From: Oegoconia quadripuncta
Taxonomy: Eukaryota; Arthropoda; Insecta; Lepidoptera; Autostichidae
Assembly: GCA_949316235.1 (NCBI GenBank)
Contig: OX438743.1
Span: 41,819,242-41,883,241, forward strand
Length of the DNA: 64,000 nucleotides
Direction: 5' to 3'
In this document: one piece after another, positions 41,733 through 51,964 of the stretch
Layout of the letters: every line of letters starts with the position of its first letter
How positions within the stretch are numbered: position 1 is the first letter of the stretch
Notes under the pieces: model-generated
What the model saw: the letters and a program-made list of their open reading frames with translations, nothing else
Told to the model about the DNA's origin: nothing
Databases searched by the model: none
Program-made: the position numbers and the translations under genes

Positions 41733-42025
41733 CTACACTTTTTCCATACAAACTCAAACTGTATCTACTTAGTTACCCTGTGTAAAAACTACAAAATCGT
41801 CTAAATATGTAATGCCATTCTGATGTTTTACCATGATTACACAAAAACTACTGGACCGATTGCGCTGAAATTACAATGGGACCAACTCGACGGTATCCCC
41901 TTTCATTTACAAAAAGAACCATGTGAATCAACCACCAAATCTCGGAGATATCGGTGTACATACATAAAAAAAAAAAACGCCCCGAACACAGAAGCTCCTC
42001 CTTTTTGAAGTCGTTTAAAAATTAG

Positions 42026-42440
42026 TTATTTACACACTATTTGTGGTTTAAGCCTTAAAAGTACTTACATTTACAACCTGTATAACACTTTAAAAGTATA
42101 TTGGGTGATTATATTCTGTAAAACCATGTCATTAATATAACATTAAACGTAAAGGGCATTAACCTTAAAGAATAATAAGTAACGTCATCTCATACAAGCC
42201 AAATTCCTTTGTGAATACCAAATTAAATATCTTTCCCCACTCCCCTATTCCGCCGCTTACGTATATTAGGGCTGTCACTTGACACTTTATTGGAAAAACA
42301 TTGAACGAAATCTGACTTCTAATTATAGATGAGTGAGTATATAATAAAGAGAAAAAACAATACGCGGAAGAATGCGATTGGACAGAATGGAAATCCCTCA
42401 GACAATTGTGAATAACGTCTCTTACTATTGAATTATTGCA
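42026..42440. other. Unassigned stretch
   Basis: No recognised feature. Confidence 0.35.
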
Positions 42441-42520
42441 TCCTCATCATCTGCGCCTAAACATCCCACTGCAGGGATATAGGCCTTCCCTCGTATAATG
42501 AGGGAGTATGGGCCATAGTT
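42441..42520 (-). repeat. SINE-3 3' fragment
   Basis: CATCATCTGCGCCTAAACAT and AGGCCTTCCCTCGTATAATG, the inverse of the SINE-3 end. Confidence 0.75.
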
Positions 42521-42538
42521 TTTTTTTTTTTATATGAG

Positions 42539-43097
42539 TGTAGACGATATTACATAGAGCGCCACACTGGGGTCGCTCTGGTAAGGTTTTAGCCGTGCCG
42601 AGGGAGTATCACACGGGGAGTGAGCGTAGGGAAATCACAAACACAAAAACTGGAGATTGTTGAGAATGCTTCTTATAATTTCGTGTTCTTCACAGTTGTT
42701 CACATCACATACACTAACTTTTCACTATTACTGCTGAACCGACCGCATTGTTTGACGTTGTGCTCTGTACTACTTCTATGTCCGTGGGCACCATGCTTAT
42801 ATCCCAAAAAATCCGTCGGGCTCTGATCGGTCAACCAATGACAATACCGGAATTAATTAATTTTAACCAATCAGAACCCGCGGCGAATTAAATGCAGGTA
42901 CCCACTATTTATCATTTTTATTAAAAGGGCGCCTCTGGCGGCTAAAAGGGCAACTTGCGATCGGTTCCATATTGCTGCTATCCATTGTAAAACTGTTTTT
43001 ACACATCTACCTACATAAATATTTATTAAATTTACAATTCTCAGATATAAGGAATTTCTCCATCAAAACACATGGCTAACCATTTTGCTCCTCAACA
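42539..43097 (-). repeat. 3' LTR of the BEL/Pao-type element
   Basis: Plus-strand ends TGTAGACG and CTCAACA (TG...CA). Identical by eye to 47634-48192. Confidence 0.95.
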
Positions 43098-43110
43098 TTC
43101 CACCCCCTAG
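43098..43110 (-). other. Polypurine tract
   Basis: On the minus strand CTAGGGGGTGGAA lies directly before the 3' LTR, as needed for plus-strand DNA priming. Confidence 0.7.
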
Positions 43111-43734
43111 TATGAGGATGTGGATTTCATTCCATCCGATTACTACTAAACCATGAAGGAGCACAATGGTCAACGTATCATGACGTCGCAGCGTCACACG
43201 AAATATAACGATCTAAAATTACGCTATACTATAGGCTATAACAGTCCGTAAAAGTTCGCTTCCACATTTTTTCTTCACTTTCACTACACGCTTATTATTG
43301 CCATAAAGCGAAACGCACTTCACATCTCAACTTAGTCCATCACTCTAACTTCGTTCGACGCTGACGCGAAGGCAGGCGCATCGATAAGGCCAGACAATGC
43401 TTGGTTGCATTCTCGTCCGGTCGCAGCGTCGACTCGATGACAACGAAGTACGACAACAGGTACGAGGAGTGCATATTATGAAGCGCTCGCAGGGTCAACC
43501 CTCTATGATTGACGTCTGGTGACGGCAGAACCCGGCAGGCATAATTAGCGCTGGGGTACTCGATTTCAGAGCACGTCATGTTCTGAGACTGTCGTATCGA
43601 CATTGAGGCAGTCTCGTTGCGCACTGTAGCGCACAAGGCCATGCCATTTAGGGTGCAATGGCGGCACGTAGACGGGCGCGGTGGCACGAAGTACATCCAC
43701 CACGGTTAGGTGGCCGTAGCTGAGCACACAGGAG
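43111..43734 (-). other. LTR element internal region without recognised coding
   Basis: A minus frame at 43340-43696 has no recognisable similarity. No pol motif was found. Confidence 0.4.
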
Positions 43735-44235
43735 GAAGTGCACAGGTAGGGCACATACGGGGCGCGCAGGCGAGGCGCGCAGGCGATGTAGGGCGCGCAA
43801 TCAGGGCACACGGGGCGCGCATACGGGGCACGTAATCAGGGCGCATGTTCGGGGCGCGCAGACAGGCGCTCTTGCAGGGTGCGCAATACAGGGCGCGCAG
43901 ACAGGCGCGCAATCAAGGCGCACAGGGCGCGTATTCAGCGCGCGCAGACAGACGCGCTATCAGGGCGCACAGACAAGGCGCGCAGACAGGCGCGCATACA
44001 GAGCGTGTAAGTATTCAGGGCGCGTGTTCAAGGCGCGCAGACAGGCGCGCAATCAGGGCGCGCAGACAGGGCGCACGTTCGGGGCGCGTATTTAGAGCAC
44101 GCAGACAGGCGCGCATACAGGGCGCTTGTATACAGGCACGCAGACATACGAGGCGCGCAGACAGACGCGTATACAGGGCGCGTATTCAGGCGCGCAATCA
44201 GGGCGCGCACACAGGGTGCGTGTATTCAGGATGCA
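43735..44235. repeat. CpG-rich array of GCGCGCAGACAGGCGCGCA units
   Basis: Irregular tandem units of GGCGCGCAGACAGGCGCGCA and ATCAGGGCGCGC (period about 12-26) over 500 bp. Strikingly GC-rich in an AT-rich window. The long open frame across it on the plus strand is a repeat effect. Confidence 0.9.
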
Positions 44236-44839
44236 TAGGTTAGCATCGCTAGGCAATGTATTGCCGCGAGCTTAATAGGCGATGGTGCTGGCAGTGACTA
44301 CAGGCTGTGGATCAGAGGTAGAGGACAAATGCAAAACACAACACTTCTTTCCCATAGGCAGTATATTCCTGCAGCTCTGTCAACTGAGTCACCGGCGGAG
44401 GATTGCCAGCGCCAATCGCTACTCTCACTTTTATTAAACACTTTGACAAATACTAAAATTGGGATGCGCATTCTGCGCCACCCCCAGGTACAAACATACG
44501 ACAAACGAGGCCGTTCGACTCGGCGAAACAAGGCTGCTCGGACAGAGCTCATCAGCTTTGCCCAACACACTTCTCCAGGCAGCAATACAAACGAGGAGGT
44601 CTCCGTCGACACCTCAGACAAATGTACAATAAGTAACTAACATATCTACACACTATATATAAAACATGAGCTTACAAATCTACTTATTCCTACTACATTC
44701 ATATATTTACAAGAGTTACGGCTAACTCACAAGTCTGATGAGACCAAATAACTGAGGGGGTTGACAAACCGCCCTTGATACGTGGGTCTCCACATAGTAA
44801 TGTATGCTACAGGCAAAACATTAACAAAAAATAATCACG
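44236..44839 (-). other. LTR element internal region, unassigned
   Basis: A 107-codon frame on the minus strand at 44298-44621 has no recognisable domain. Confidence 0.35.
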
Positions 44840-45440
44840 AGGCCGCTTGATGGGCAAAAACAACTTTACTTAAACCGGGAAAGCATACATGGCGACAAAA
44901 CATAATCTACTGGGCCATTGGACGGGCAGCACTGCACACATCCAAAACACTTCCACTGGTGGCCGATAACACGACAAAATAAACACAAGGCCGTTGGGCA
45001 GGCAAACTTCCACGAACGGTAGAACATTCACCACGGGGCCACTTGGGCAGACAATACTCAAATCTGTATACATATGGACGATCTACAAAACATTGTAATT
45101 ATGGTCAGCAATACCTATTTGCTACAAGGTCGCTTGGATAGGCCTAGCCTCAACCAAAACACTCCTACGGGCGACGTAACATATGGACAGGGGTTGCTTG
45201 GGCAAAGAATATCAACTTTGCCCAACTCACACCTACGGGCAACATGACATACGGAAACAAGGCCGCTTGGGCAAACTTTTCCCAAAACACTTCTACGGGC
45301 GGCAAACACAATTAGTTACAAAGTCGCTTGGGTAGGCACTAGCCATACCCAACACACTCCTACGGGCGACGTAACACAAGGAAACAAGGCCGCTGGGCAA
45401 ACTTTGTCCAAAACACTTCTACGGGCGGCAAACACAGGGA
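44840..45440 (-). repeat. Degenerate 60-70-bp tandem array
   Basis: Repeated GGCCGCTTGGGCAAACTTT, CCAAAACACTTCTACGGGCG and GCAAACACA blocks, at least five clear units from 45120 and weaker ones before. On the minus strand several units read V-C-P-S/G-L-V and R-R-S-V-L-G-K in short frames, which could be a decayed repeat peptide. Confidence 0.75.
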
Positions 45441-45790
45441 GACGTCGAAAGTCTCAAATTGACATATTTACATGGCCTACACATAAACCTATGTAGGTAA
45501 ACAAAGCACAACGGGCACTTAAACGTAGTGGTACCGAAATGCAAGACAGGGGTACTCACTCACCGTTTTAGCTACTGTTCCTTCATGGAACGAAACAACA
45601 AAACAACAGGGCCACATTAGCAAAGGTCACAGACTTTGCATAACAAAAATAATAGTGGCAAAACAACAAGGAGAATTATCTCAACAACTAATTCAAATTA
45701 TACAATTATTTACACGAGCCGCATGTCCTTACGTCCTAGCTGTAGGTACGCAGGTACAGCGGGCTCAGACATACGCAGCAAGAAACAGTT
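45441..45790 (-). other. Region between gag stop and tandem array
   Basis: No recognised coding or signal. Confidence 0.4.
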
Positions 45791-47566
45791 TTATAACCGC
45801 CCCCACACATGGGTGCTCACGCGCTTAGCGCTATTATAAAATACACAATCTAGGCTGCCGGTGAGAACGTCGAACTCACCCGACACAAAATAAGGCAGCA
45901 AAGTGCACAAGGAGACGTCTGTCGACAAATTAGAAAACCATAAACCTAACATCTTATCGCGATCAAAACTAATTTTAATTACAGACGGCATTAACGGGCA
46001 GGGCTCAAGTCGCGACGTGGGAGCAAAGGTTGTCTCCCACTCGCGAGTGAGCGGGTTCAATTCCGGGACTGATAACAAGGACTTAAGAAAATTGTGAGCT
46101 CGACTAACACACGGCACAGATGTGTTCCGTCTCCTGAGCTGGCTAACCTCCTGACCGCTCTCTATACGGCGGTCACACAGGCCAACATTCTGGTCGGCCA
46201 GTTCGGACACAATATTGACAATAGTCGGCTCACACACAACACAAGGGCCAAGACAATTGGGAACATGGACACAAACAAAAGAACTATCTACAATAGGACC
46301 CTGGGCACAACAATCTGAGTCAGTGAGAGAAGCGATAGGTAGGCTGGACTTACCCTCTCGTATTTCCCGGTCAACTTCGAGCTGTGGATTATCCTGACAC
46401 GGGAACAGTGCGGGTTTCGAATCTATGCTCTCACTGTGATTCAAGACACTGCAGTCCAATAACGTGTCACTGCAGTCCAATGTTCGGGGTGAACGCGCAC
46501 AATTCACTAACAATTCTAGTTCACTGTTCTTACTGTGACATAACAAAGTCCCGTTAACATTTGGTAGACTTGGGAGAATCCCGGATGAATCATTGTCTAC
46601 ATCGCACCGCTCTTGCAAAGTCACTTTCACTTCCGGGGCATCCTTTACTAAAGGAGCAAGGTCACTGCACTCATTATAATATTCAAAAATGTTCGAGTCC
46701 ACTGTAGGTTTTAAATCGATGTAATGTAGTAACACGTGATGTGGGGCGCTACAAGATTCACAATTACGCGCACAACAAAATTCCGACGAGTGTCCTTGCT
46801 GAAAACACTTGTAGCACAGTCTATTTTCTTCGACAAAGTCCCAACGAGAGTCCACATCAAACGCTTCGAACTCAACACATGAGGACAAATCGTGATTGCC
46901 GTTGCACAACACACAAACAAAGTCACTGTTACGAATGTCCGATTGCTCACGAGATGGTTTCACCGCAAACGGTAACGACGACGAGGCGGTAACCATATCA
47001 CTACACGACGTCTGTGTAGGTAACATCTTGATGTTTGGTGTTATCGCAGCAGACGAACGAGGGGAAGAGGGGCTTGGGGGGGCGGTTGTAAGGCGCTCCT
47101 CCACACGACGACACAAGGCCCTGTCTTCCAACTGCGAACACACTTCTGCCTCTTCATTCTCGGAGGCCATAAACTTGGCTATGATGGCAGCCTTTTTCTC
47201 GGCTAGCTTTCTCTCTATCGCTGCCTCTTGTACACGAGCCCATTTCACCATGGCTTCATACTCGGCTTCTTTCTGACGCGCCACTAACTCCAACCGTTGC
47301 CTTCTTGTCATCTTTGACACTTCGACGAAGGCGGGTTCAGACTGCGTACTACACGCTCCACACTGGAAGACCCGTCGATCTTCTAGTACACAGTCCGACG
47401 TCGAACACGAAACGCTGTTGAAGCTTCCAACACACGGAGGAAACGGGGCACTAAATCCGTCGACGGTGAGCCGATCTTCACGCGCACCGGCGGCGCCACC
47501 GTCGCGGGCACACTCTTCTCGCAGCCCCATTGTCCTTTTCTCACAATCTTCAACTCGACGCGACAT
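45791..47566 (-). CDS. Gag-like protein of BEL/Pao-type element
   Basis: 591 residues from an ATG 67 nt inside the 5' LTR (the frame also allows a GTG at 47587). Residues about 86-145 are charged and helical (TRRQRLELVARQKEAEYEAM). A Pro/Ser-rich linker follows. Then comes the nucleic-acid-binding module: CVLCNGNHDLSSC (C218, C221, H225, C230), a canonical CCHC knuckle CYKCFQQGHSSEFC (C251, C254, H259, C264) and a C-x2-C...HH segment ending HHVLLH. This order is characteristic of BEL/Pao Gag. In autonomous relatives the protease follows, with an A-L-L/D-S-G block. Here about 300 further residues lack such a motif and the frame stops at 45791. The protein would form particles and package RNA. 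Intact frame and identical LTRs suggest it may still be expressible. Confidence 0.8.
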   Translation of the reverse strand: MSRRVEDCEKRTMGLREECARDGGAAGAREDRLTVDGFSAPFPPCVGSFNSVSCSTSDCVLEDRRVFQCGACSTQSEPAFVEVSKMTRRQRLELVARQKEAEYEAMVKWARVQEAAIERKLAEKKAAIIAKFMASENEEAEVCSQLEDRALCRRVEERLTTAPPSPSSPRSSAAITPNIKMLPTQTSCSDMVTASSSLPFAVKPSREQSDIRNSDFVCVLCNGNHDLSSCVEFEAFDVDSRWDFVEENRLCYKCFQQGHSSEFCCARNCESCSAPHHVLLHYIDLKPTVDSNIFEYYNECSDLAPLVKDAPEVKVTLQERCDVDNDSSGILPSLPNVNGTLLCHSKNSELELLVNCARSPRTLDCSDTLLDCSVLNHSESIDSKPALFPCQDNPQLEVDREIREGKSSLPIASLTDSDCCAQGPIVDSSFVCVHVPNCLGPCVVCEPTIVNIVSELADQNVGLCDRRIESGQEVSQLRRRNTSVPCVSRAHNFLKSLLSVPELNPLTREWETTFAPTSRLEPCPLMPSVIKISFDRDKMLGLWFSNLSTDVSLCTLLPYFVSGEFDVLTGSLDCVFYNSAKRVSTHVWGRL

Positions 47567-47615
47567 TATCTTCTCATCTACGCTCACTCGACCTCACGCA
47601 CGACTATTACCTATC

Positions 47616-47630
47616 GGGCTCAAAGGACCA
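47616..47630 (-). other. Candidate primer binding site
   Basis: TGGTCCTTTGAGCCC begins three bases inside the 5' LTR and starts with TGG, complementary to a tRNA CCA end. The tRNA could not be identified. Confidence 0.6.
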
Positions 47631-47633
47631 ATT

Positions 47634-48192
47634 TGTAGACGATATTACATAGAGCGCCACACTGGGGTCGCTCTGGTAAGGTTTTAGCCGTGCCGAGGGA
47701 GTATCACACGGGGAGTGAGCGTAGGGAAATCACAAACACAAAAACTGGAGATTGTTGAGAATGCTTCTTATAATTTCGTGTTCTTCACAGTTGTTCACAT
47801 CACATACACTAACTTTTCACTATTACTGCTGAACCGACCGCATTGTTTGACGTTGTGCTCTGTACTACTTCTATGTCCGTGGGCACCATGCTTATATCCC
47901 AAAAAATCCGTCGGGCTCTGATCGGTCAACCAATGACAATACCGGAATTAATTAATTTTAACCAATCAGAACCCGCGGCGAATTAAATGCAGGTACCCAC
48001 TATTTATCATTTTTATTAAAAGGGCGCCTCTGGCGGCTAAAAGGGCAACTTGCGATCGGTTCCATATTGCTGCTATCCATTGTAAAACTGTTTTTACACA
48101 TCTACCTACATAAATATTTATTAAATTTACAATTCTCAGATATAAGGAATTTCTCCATCAAAACACATGGCTAACCATTTTGCTCCTCAACA
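47634..48192 (-). repeat. 5' LTR of the BEL/Pao-type element
   Basis: Identical by eye to 42539-43097, so divergence since insertion is at most very small. On the minus strand AATAAATATTTATG and TTTTAATAAAAATG are possible processing or promoter signals. Confidence 0.95.
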
Positions 48193-48300
48193 ATGAGAGG
48201 GCGGCAAACGAGCATGCGGGTCACCTGATGGAAAGCAATCACCGCCGCCCATGGACACCCGCAACACCAAAAGGGTCACAGATGCGTTGCCGGCCTTTGA
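48193..48300 (-). mobile_element. LINE 3' UTR that was the LTR element target
   Basis: GAGGGCGGCAAACGAGCATG, CACCTGATGGAAAGCAATCA and CACCCGCAACACCAAAAGGG, the inverse of 4815-4945. Its T-rich tail now lies at 42518-42533 on the other side of the LTR element. Confidence 0.85.
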
Positions 48301-48414
48301 GATAATATTTTGGATATTTTGCAATAAATTTTCCGTATAATCGTAGTTGAGTAATAAAAGCCAAGTTATTACAGCTTTTTTACATTCATATTTATTAAGT
48401 GAATAATAATAATA

Positions 48415-48700
48415 ATAAATAATAATAATAAATATCCTTAGACATACACACATCGCCATCTAGTTCCACAGTAAGCAACTATATAGGCTTGTGTTGTGGA
48501 TACCAGATGGTTGATATACTACATATTATATATTTGTTTTTTTTTTTGTAAATAAATACTTTTTATAAATGAAAACATCCATAACTCGGGTACACATGTC
48601 CGTATTCATCACACAAACATATGCCCCTAGCGGGATTCGAACCCGCAACCTTTTGGTATAGTGATCAGAGTTGCTAACCATTACACCAAATAGATGGAGT
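48415..48700 (-). repeat. SINE-1 copy
   Basis: Minus strand: ACCAAAAGGTTGCGGGTTCG, CATATGTTTGTGTGATGAAT, ending TGTGTGTATGTCTAAGGATA. Confidence 0.85.
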
Positions 48701-48721
48701 ATATATTCTATTACACTTTAC

Positions 48722-48785
48722 TGGTTTTTACATTTGTGACTTTTTACATTTGTGACTTTTTACATTTGTGACTTTTTGTGATGAC
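48722..48785. repeat. 18-bp tandem repeat
   Basis: Three units of TTTTTACATTTGTGAC. Confidence 0.9.
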
Positions 48786-49625
48786 TTTTCACTAGTCTCG
48801 GAGAAGGCAAATGAATGTCTTATTTCTCTAATTTCTGCAGATTAGTGAATTCAGTCTCAGTCAAAAGAAGTCATTCGTCACTTGGCGTATACAGAGTCTA
48901 GTCACGGTCATGTCATTCTTCAATAAAGTGAGATTTGTTTTCGAAACATTTAGGCTTCTTGTGGGAATCCGAAAGCTTCGATGTATACCAAAGATACCAA
49001 CATATTGACACTAATGGAAATGCCATATCAATGTGTCCATTGTCTCAAACCATCTCACCTTCCTCAGCACAGTACATTTGGAAACGATCAGGTTTCTTGT
49101 AACTTTAGAAGCTTTTACCGGTAATGACGACGTCTTTGACACATCTCGTTCACTCCATCATAAGTCATTTAACTACGAGATGTATTTATGTAATAAGATA
49201 CATTCGGCTTGTCGATCACCTATGTACTCGTATAAGCAAGGCTTCGCGATCAATTGTGGCATCTCTTTGTTTTCCATCCATTACTGTGTTCCCGAATCAA
49301 AAAATAGTTCATCACCCAACCGTTACCATGAGTATGAACAAATATCTTCAGTTAACTGGAAGCACACACCCATATGGACCATTTTTTTTTTTTTAGTTTT
49401 ATTTTCTCCTCTAGGAGAAGGCAAAGGGATCTAGCCCATAACAGCCATGTCTTATTTATCTTATTTCTTCATTTTGTAAGTCAGTCTCAGTCAAAACAAG
49501 TCATTCGTCGTATACTTGGCGTATACAGAGTCTAGTCACGGTCAAGTCATTCTTCAGTAAAGTGGCAGAATGCTTTACAAAAGATTTTGGCGGCTTCTTG
49601 TGGGAACCCGAAAGCTCTGTTACGC
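48786..49625. repeat. Direct repeats of about 200 bp, 620 bp apart
   Basis: GGAGAAGGCAAATGAATGTC and TTGGCGTATACAGAGTCTAG at 48790-48985 recur at 49415-49620, ending GGCTTCTTGTGGGAA in both. CATATGGACCAT follows each (49370, 49783). Nature unknown. Confidence 0.75.
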
Positions 49626-49893
49626 ACTTTAATTTACACTTCCCTTCACTTGTACACCATCACTAACGTTTGCTGCACAATAGTCTGCCATTATTAAGCT
49701 TCAAAAGTCAGAATGCACAAATTATAAGAACTATAAAGAAAAATGCTACTTCACTCGCCGAGTTCCCGCCAAAAAGCCCCATATGGACCATAATTCATTT
49801 CTCATATTTGACAGGTTCTAAAATTTTTGATAATTGTTTTTTTTTTTTCGAAATACCTTTCCTTTTAAATGTTTGTTGCTTCATAACTCCACA

Positions 49894-50224
49894 TACCGCC
49901 TCCGTGGCTCAATGTAAACAAATTGGGTTTACGATTCGGAGGTCGCGGGTTCGATCCCCAGCGGGGTACATATTTAAGTACTCGGTTTGGTTGGTGGTAG
50001 GGCATTTTAAATGTCCGCCTGGCTAGCTACCACCATCTTATCTAAATCTGCCGCCAAGCAGCAACGTTAATAGCATTGTTGTGTTCCGGTTGTCGGAGAT
50101 AAGATAGCCAGTCCCCCAAACGTGTTGGGGTTTCCGGGTCAGTACGCTTCCACCTTCGACCTAATCTTCACTTAACATCAGGTGTGATTGAGGTCAAGTA
50201 TCAACCCGTTGTGTATAAAAAGAA
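49894..50224 (+). repeat. SINE-2 copy
   Basis: ACCGCCTCCGTGGCTCAATG, B box GGTTCGATCCCC, ending CAACCCGTTGTGTATAAAAA. Confidence 0.9.
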
Positions 50225-50640
50225 AAAACATACCATTAAATTAGATTTTCGGATATTTTACTGAACTACCCCAGGAAGGAGGGTAATGTTTTTGGGTGTA
50301 TTGTAGGTAGATTTCTATGTTGCCTTCTATAGCCCGAACAGGTTGACCGATTTTAAATAGCACCGAATAATTAATAACGTTTCATTATAAAAAAAAATCA
50401 AAAAATACTAAAATTTATTTCATCAGCTTAAGCCTAATACATAAAATTTCAGCTATTTCCTTTTAAGTAATAGAATTTACTTGTGGTAGGAGTCCCCGCC
50501 CTTCCTGTATCGGAGACATAGTTATAGGCTAGTAAAGACTTTGAAGTTATTTTAAGTGCTAGAGATACCTTCAATAAACTTGCTCGCAGAACAGTACATG
50601 TTCTTTTTTGACTACCTGACTGACTGGCTGACTGACTATC
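50225..50640. other. Mostly unassigned
   Basis: 50275-50340 (GGAGGGTAATGTTTTTGGGT, AGATTTCTATGTTGCC) is the inverse of 22105-22165. Nothing else recognised. Confidence 0.45.
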
Positions 50641-50785
50641 TGACTACCTGTTTCTGCTGCTATACCAAAAGGTCGCGGGTTCGAATCATGCTAGGGGCAT
50701 ATGTTTGTATGATGAATACAGACATGTGTTCCCGAGTTATGGATGTTTTTCATTTATATATGTATTTATTTACAAAATAAATATG
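50641..50785 (+). repeat. SINE-1 copy, truncated
   Basis: ACCAAAAGGTCGCGGGTTCG, TTTGTATGATGAATACAGAC, then an A/T end. The A-box region is damaged. Confidence 0.75.
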
Positions 50786-50824
50786 TACTGGTTATTTAAA
50801 AGCATAATTAAAAATACCTATATC

Positions 50825-51125
50825 TTATAGAAAAAATACGCCGTCCAACTCGCTTCCGTGAGGCATAGTACATAGTACGCTAGCGCTATTGCCCCGCTGA
50901 ATGCATAAGCTCAGCTGTTGAGCAAAGTAGGCACCAGCTCTCACATCTCCAGAGGCGTGGACCAGTCTAATGGATAAATCCTTTACAAAATGTTTCATGT
51001 CAGAAGACCACGGGCCCAAAGTCTCCACTGCAAGCGCCGCAAACTCGTGGTTTATAGAGATTGACGCATATTTACGGCGCTTGTTACATTGAGCTTGTTC
51101 AGCCGCGGTTCCAGCTCTTTGCGCA
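50825..51125 (-). pseudogene. LINE ORF2 C-terminal fragment (AVETLGPW type)
   Basis: On the minus strand the frame runs AEQAQCNKRRKYASI, then FAALAVETLGPWSSDM, VHASGDVRAGAYFAQQLSLC and IQRGNSASVLCTMPHGSE. The A-V-E-T-L-G-x-W ... T/S-G-D-x-R-A ... I-Q-R-G-N-x-x-S-V pattern is one I know from C-termini of reverse-transcriptase proteins of mobile elements. A second, shorter copy is at 56771-56896. It lacks RT motifs. Confidence 0.65.
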
Positions 51126-51235
51126 GTATGTACTTGTGTAGTTTATCAACCATCTGGTATCTATAATACAAGCCTAGTTGCTTAATGTGGAACTAGATGG
51201 CGCTGTGTGCAGCGTGCGTGTCAGCAATTCCATCT
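51126..51235 (+). repeat. SINE-1 3' fragment
   Basis: ATCAACCATCTGGTATCTAT and GTGGAACTAGATGGCGCTGT. Confidence 0.7.
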
Positions 51236-51554
51236 CTTTATTTGTTACTGTTTTTAAATAAATAGTCTGATATTTTATGCTTTCTTAATTAAATGCCATG
51301 ATGGCATATAGATGCTGTGGCAATGGAAATGCTTCAGAAGAGCCACCAGACTTCCGAGTAGTGTCGCGCTAACTCGGTGCGTAGCATCGGACAGTGAAAC
51401 TTTGTTAATCAGTGTCCAAACAACTTCAACATGAAGTTTATAGCGAACTTACTTTGTGGCTTACTGAGTTTGTAATCTGTTATGCTAAGTTACTTTAAAA
51501 CATTCGCTAAATACCGCATATCCGCGATTATGAGCGGTTTGTATCCAAAAAACC
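51236..51554. other. Unassigned stretch
   Basis: No recognised feature. Confidence 0.35.
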
Positions 51555-51735
51555 TCGTCTGGCTGGTTGATGACAGAAGAAGAATGAAAGTAGACTTAAT
51601 CAAGTGGGAATGAGATCGTTCTTTATTGCACAAAAAAATATAAACAGATTACAGTCAGAAAATACATACAAAAGTGGGCATAAGCTCAATAGGTATAAAC
51701 CTAAAGAGATCTCTTCCAAGCAACCCTGATGGGGG
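51555..51735. mobile_element. RTE-like scraps: coding (+) then 3' UTR (-)
   Basis: 51572-51616 encodes KKNESRLNQVGMRS, matching KKNESRINAVEMRS of 20411-21100. From 51620 a minus RTE 3' UTR runs TTCTTTATTGCACAAAAAAA to AGAGATCTCTTCCAAGCAAC. Confidence 0.65.
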
Positions 51736-51964
51736 TTTGAAAAGTTACACGGGAGGGGGGACAAATAAAATGCGGAACCATAAAATTATATACGCAGTTA
51801 ATAATAGACATTTATGAAAGAAATACATTTAATAATAAAATATTTTATATATTATAAACAAATAACTAAATATTTAAGCTCGCCTTTGTACATTTTATAT
51901 ACAATGCATATTTCTGTAACGATTTTGTGTACAATAAAGATATTAAGATATTAAGATATATATA
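51736..51964. other. AT-rich unassigned stretch
   Basis: No recognised feature. Confidence 0.35.

Larger units (their letters stand above)
40655..42025. repeat. Complex repeat with CCGACTTCAAAAAAGG motif
   Basis: The block TTTTTGAAGTCGGTTAAAAA recurs at 41310, 41555 and 42005 in varied form, with the reverse CACCGACTTCAAAAAG at 40668. This motif is widespread in Lepidoptera repeats. Contains a 241-bp tandem duplication and the STPR-like remnant. Confidence 0.6.
42539..48192 (-). mobile_element. BEL/Pao-type LTR element with gag but no pol
   Basis: 5654 bp, bounded by identical 559-bp LTRs and the 5-bp duplication ATGAG (42534-42538, 48193-48197). Polarity is set by the gag frame, a PBS-like TGG sequence inside the 48-kb LTR and a purine tract beside the 42-kb LTR. 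Between gag and the 3' LTR lie 2.7 kb with two tandem arrays and no protease, RT, RNase H or integrase motifs that I can find. A non-autonomous, recently inserted element is the best reading. Confidence 0.85.

Noticed and set aside
42620..42826. 68-codon frame repeated exactly at 47715-47921
   Set aside because: Both copies are inside the LTRs on the strand opposite to gag. The identity reflects LTR duplication, not a gene family.
43845..44243. 132-codon plus-strand frame rich in Arg, Ala and Gln
   Set aside because: It lies wholly within the CpG-rich tandem array of the LTR element and on the strand opposite to gag. No start context or domain.
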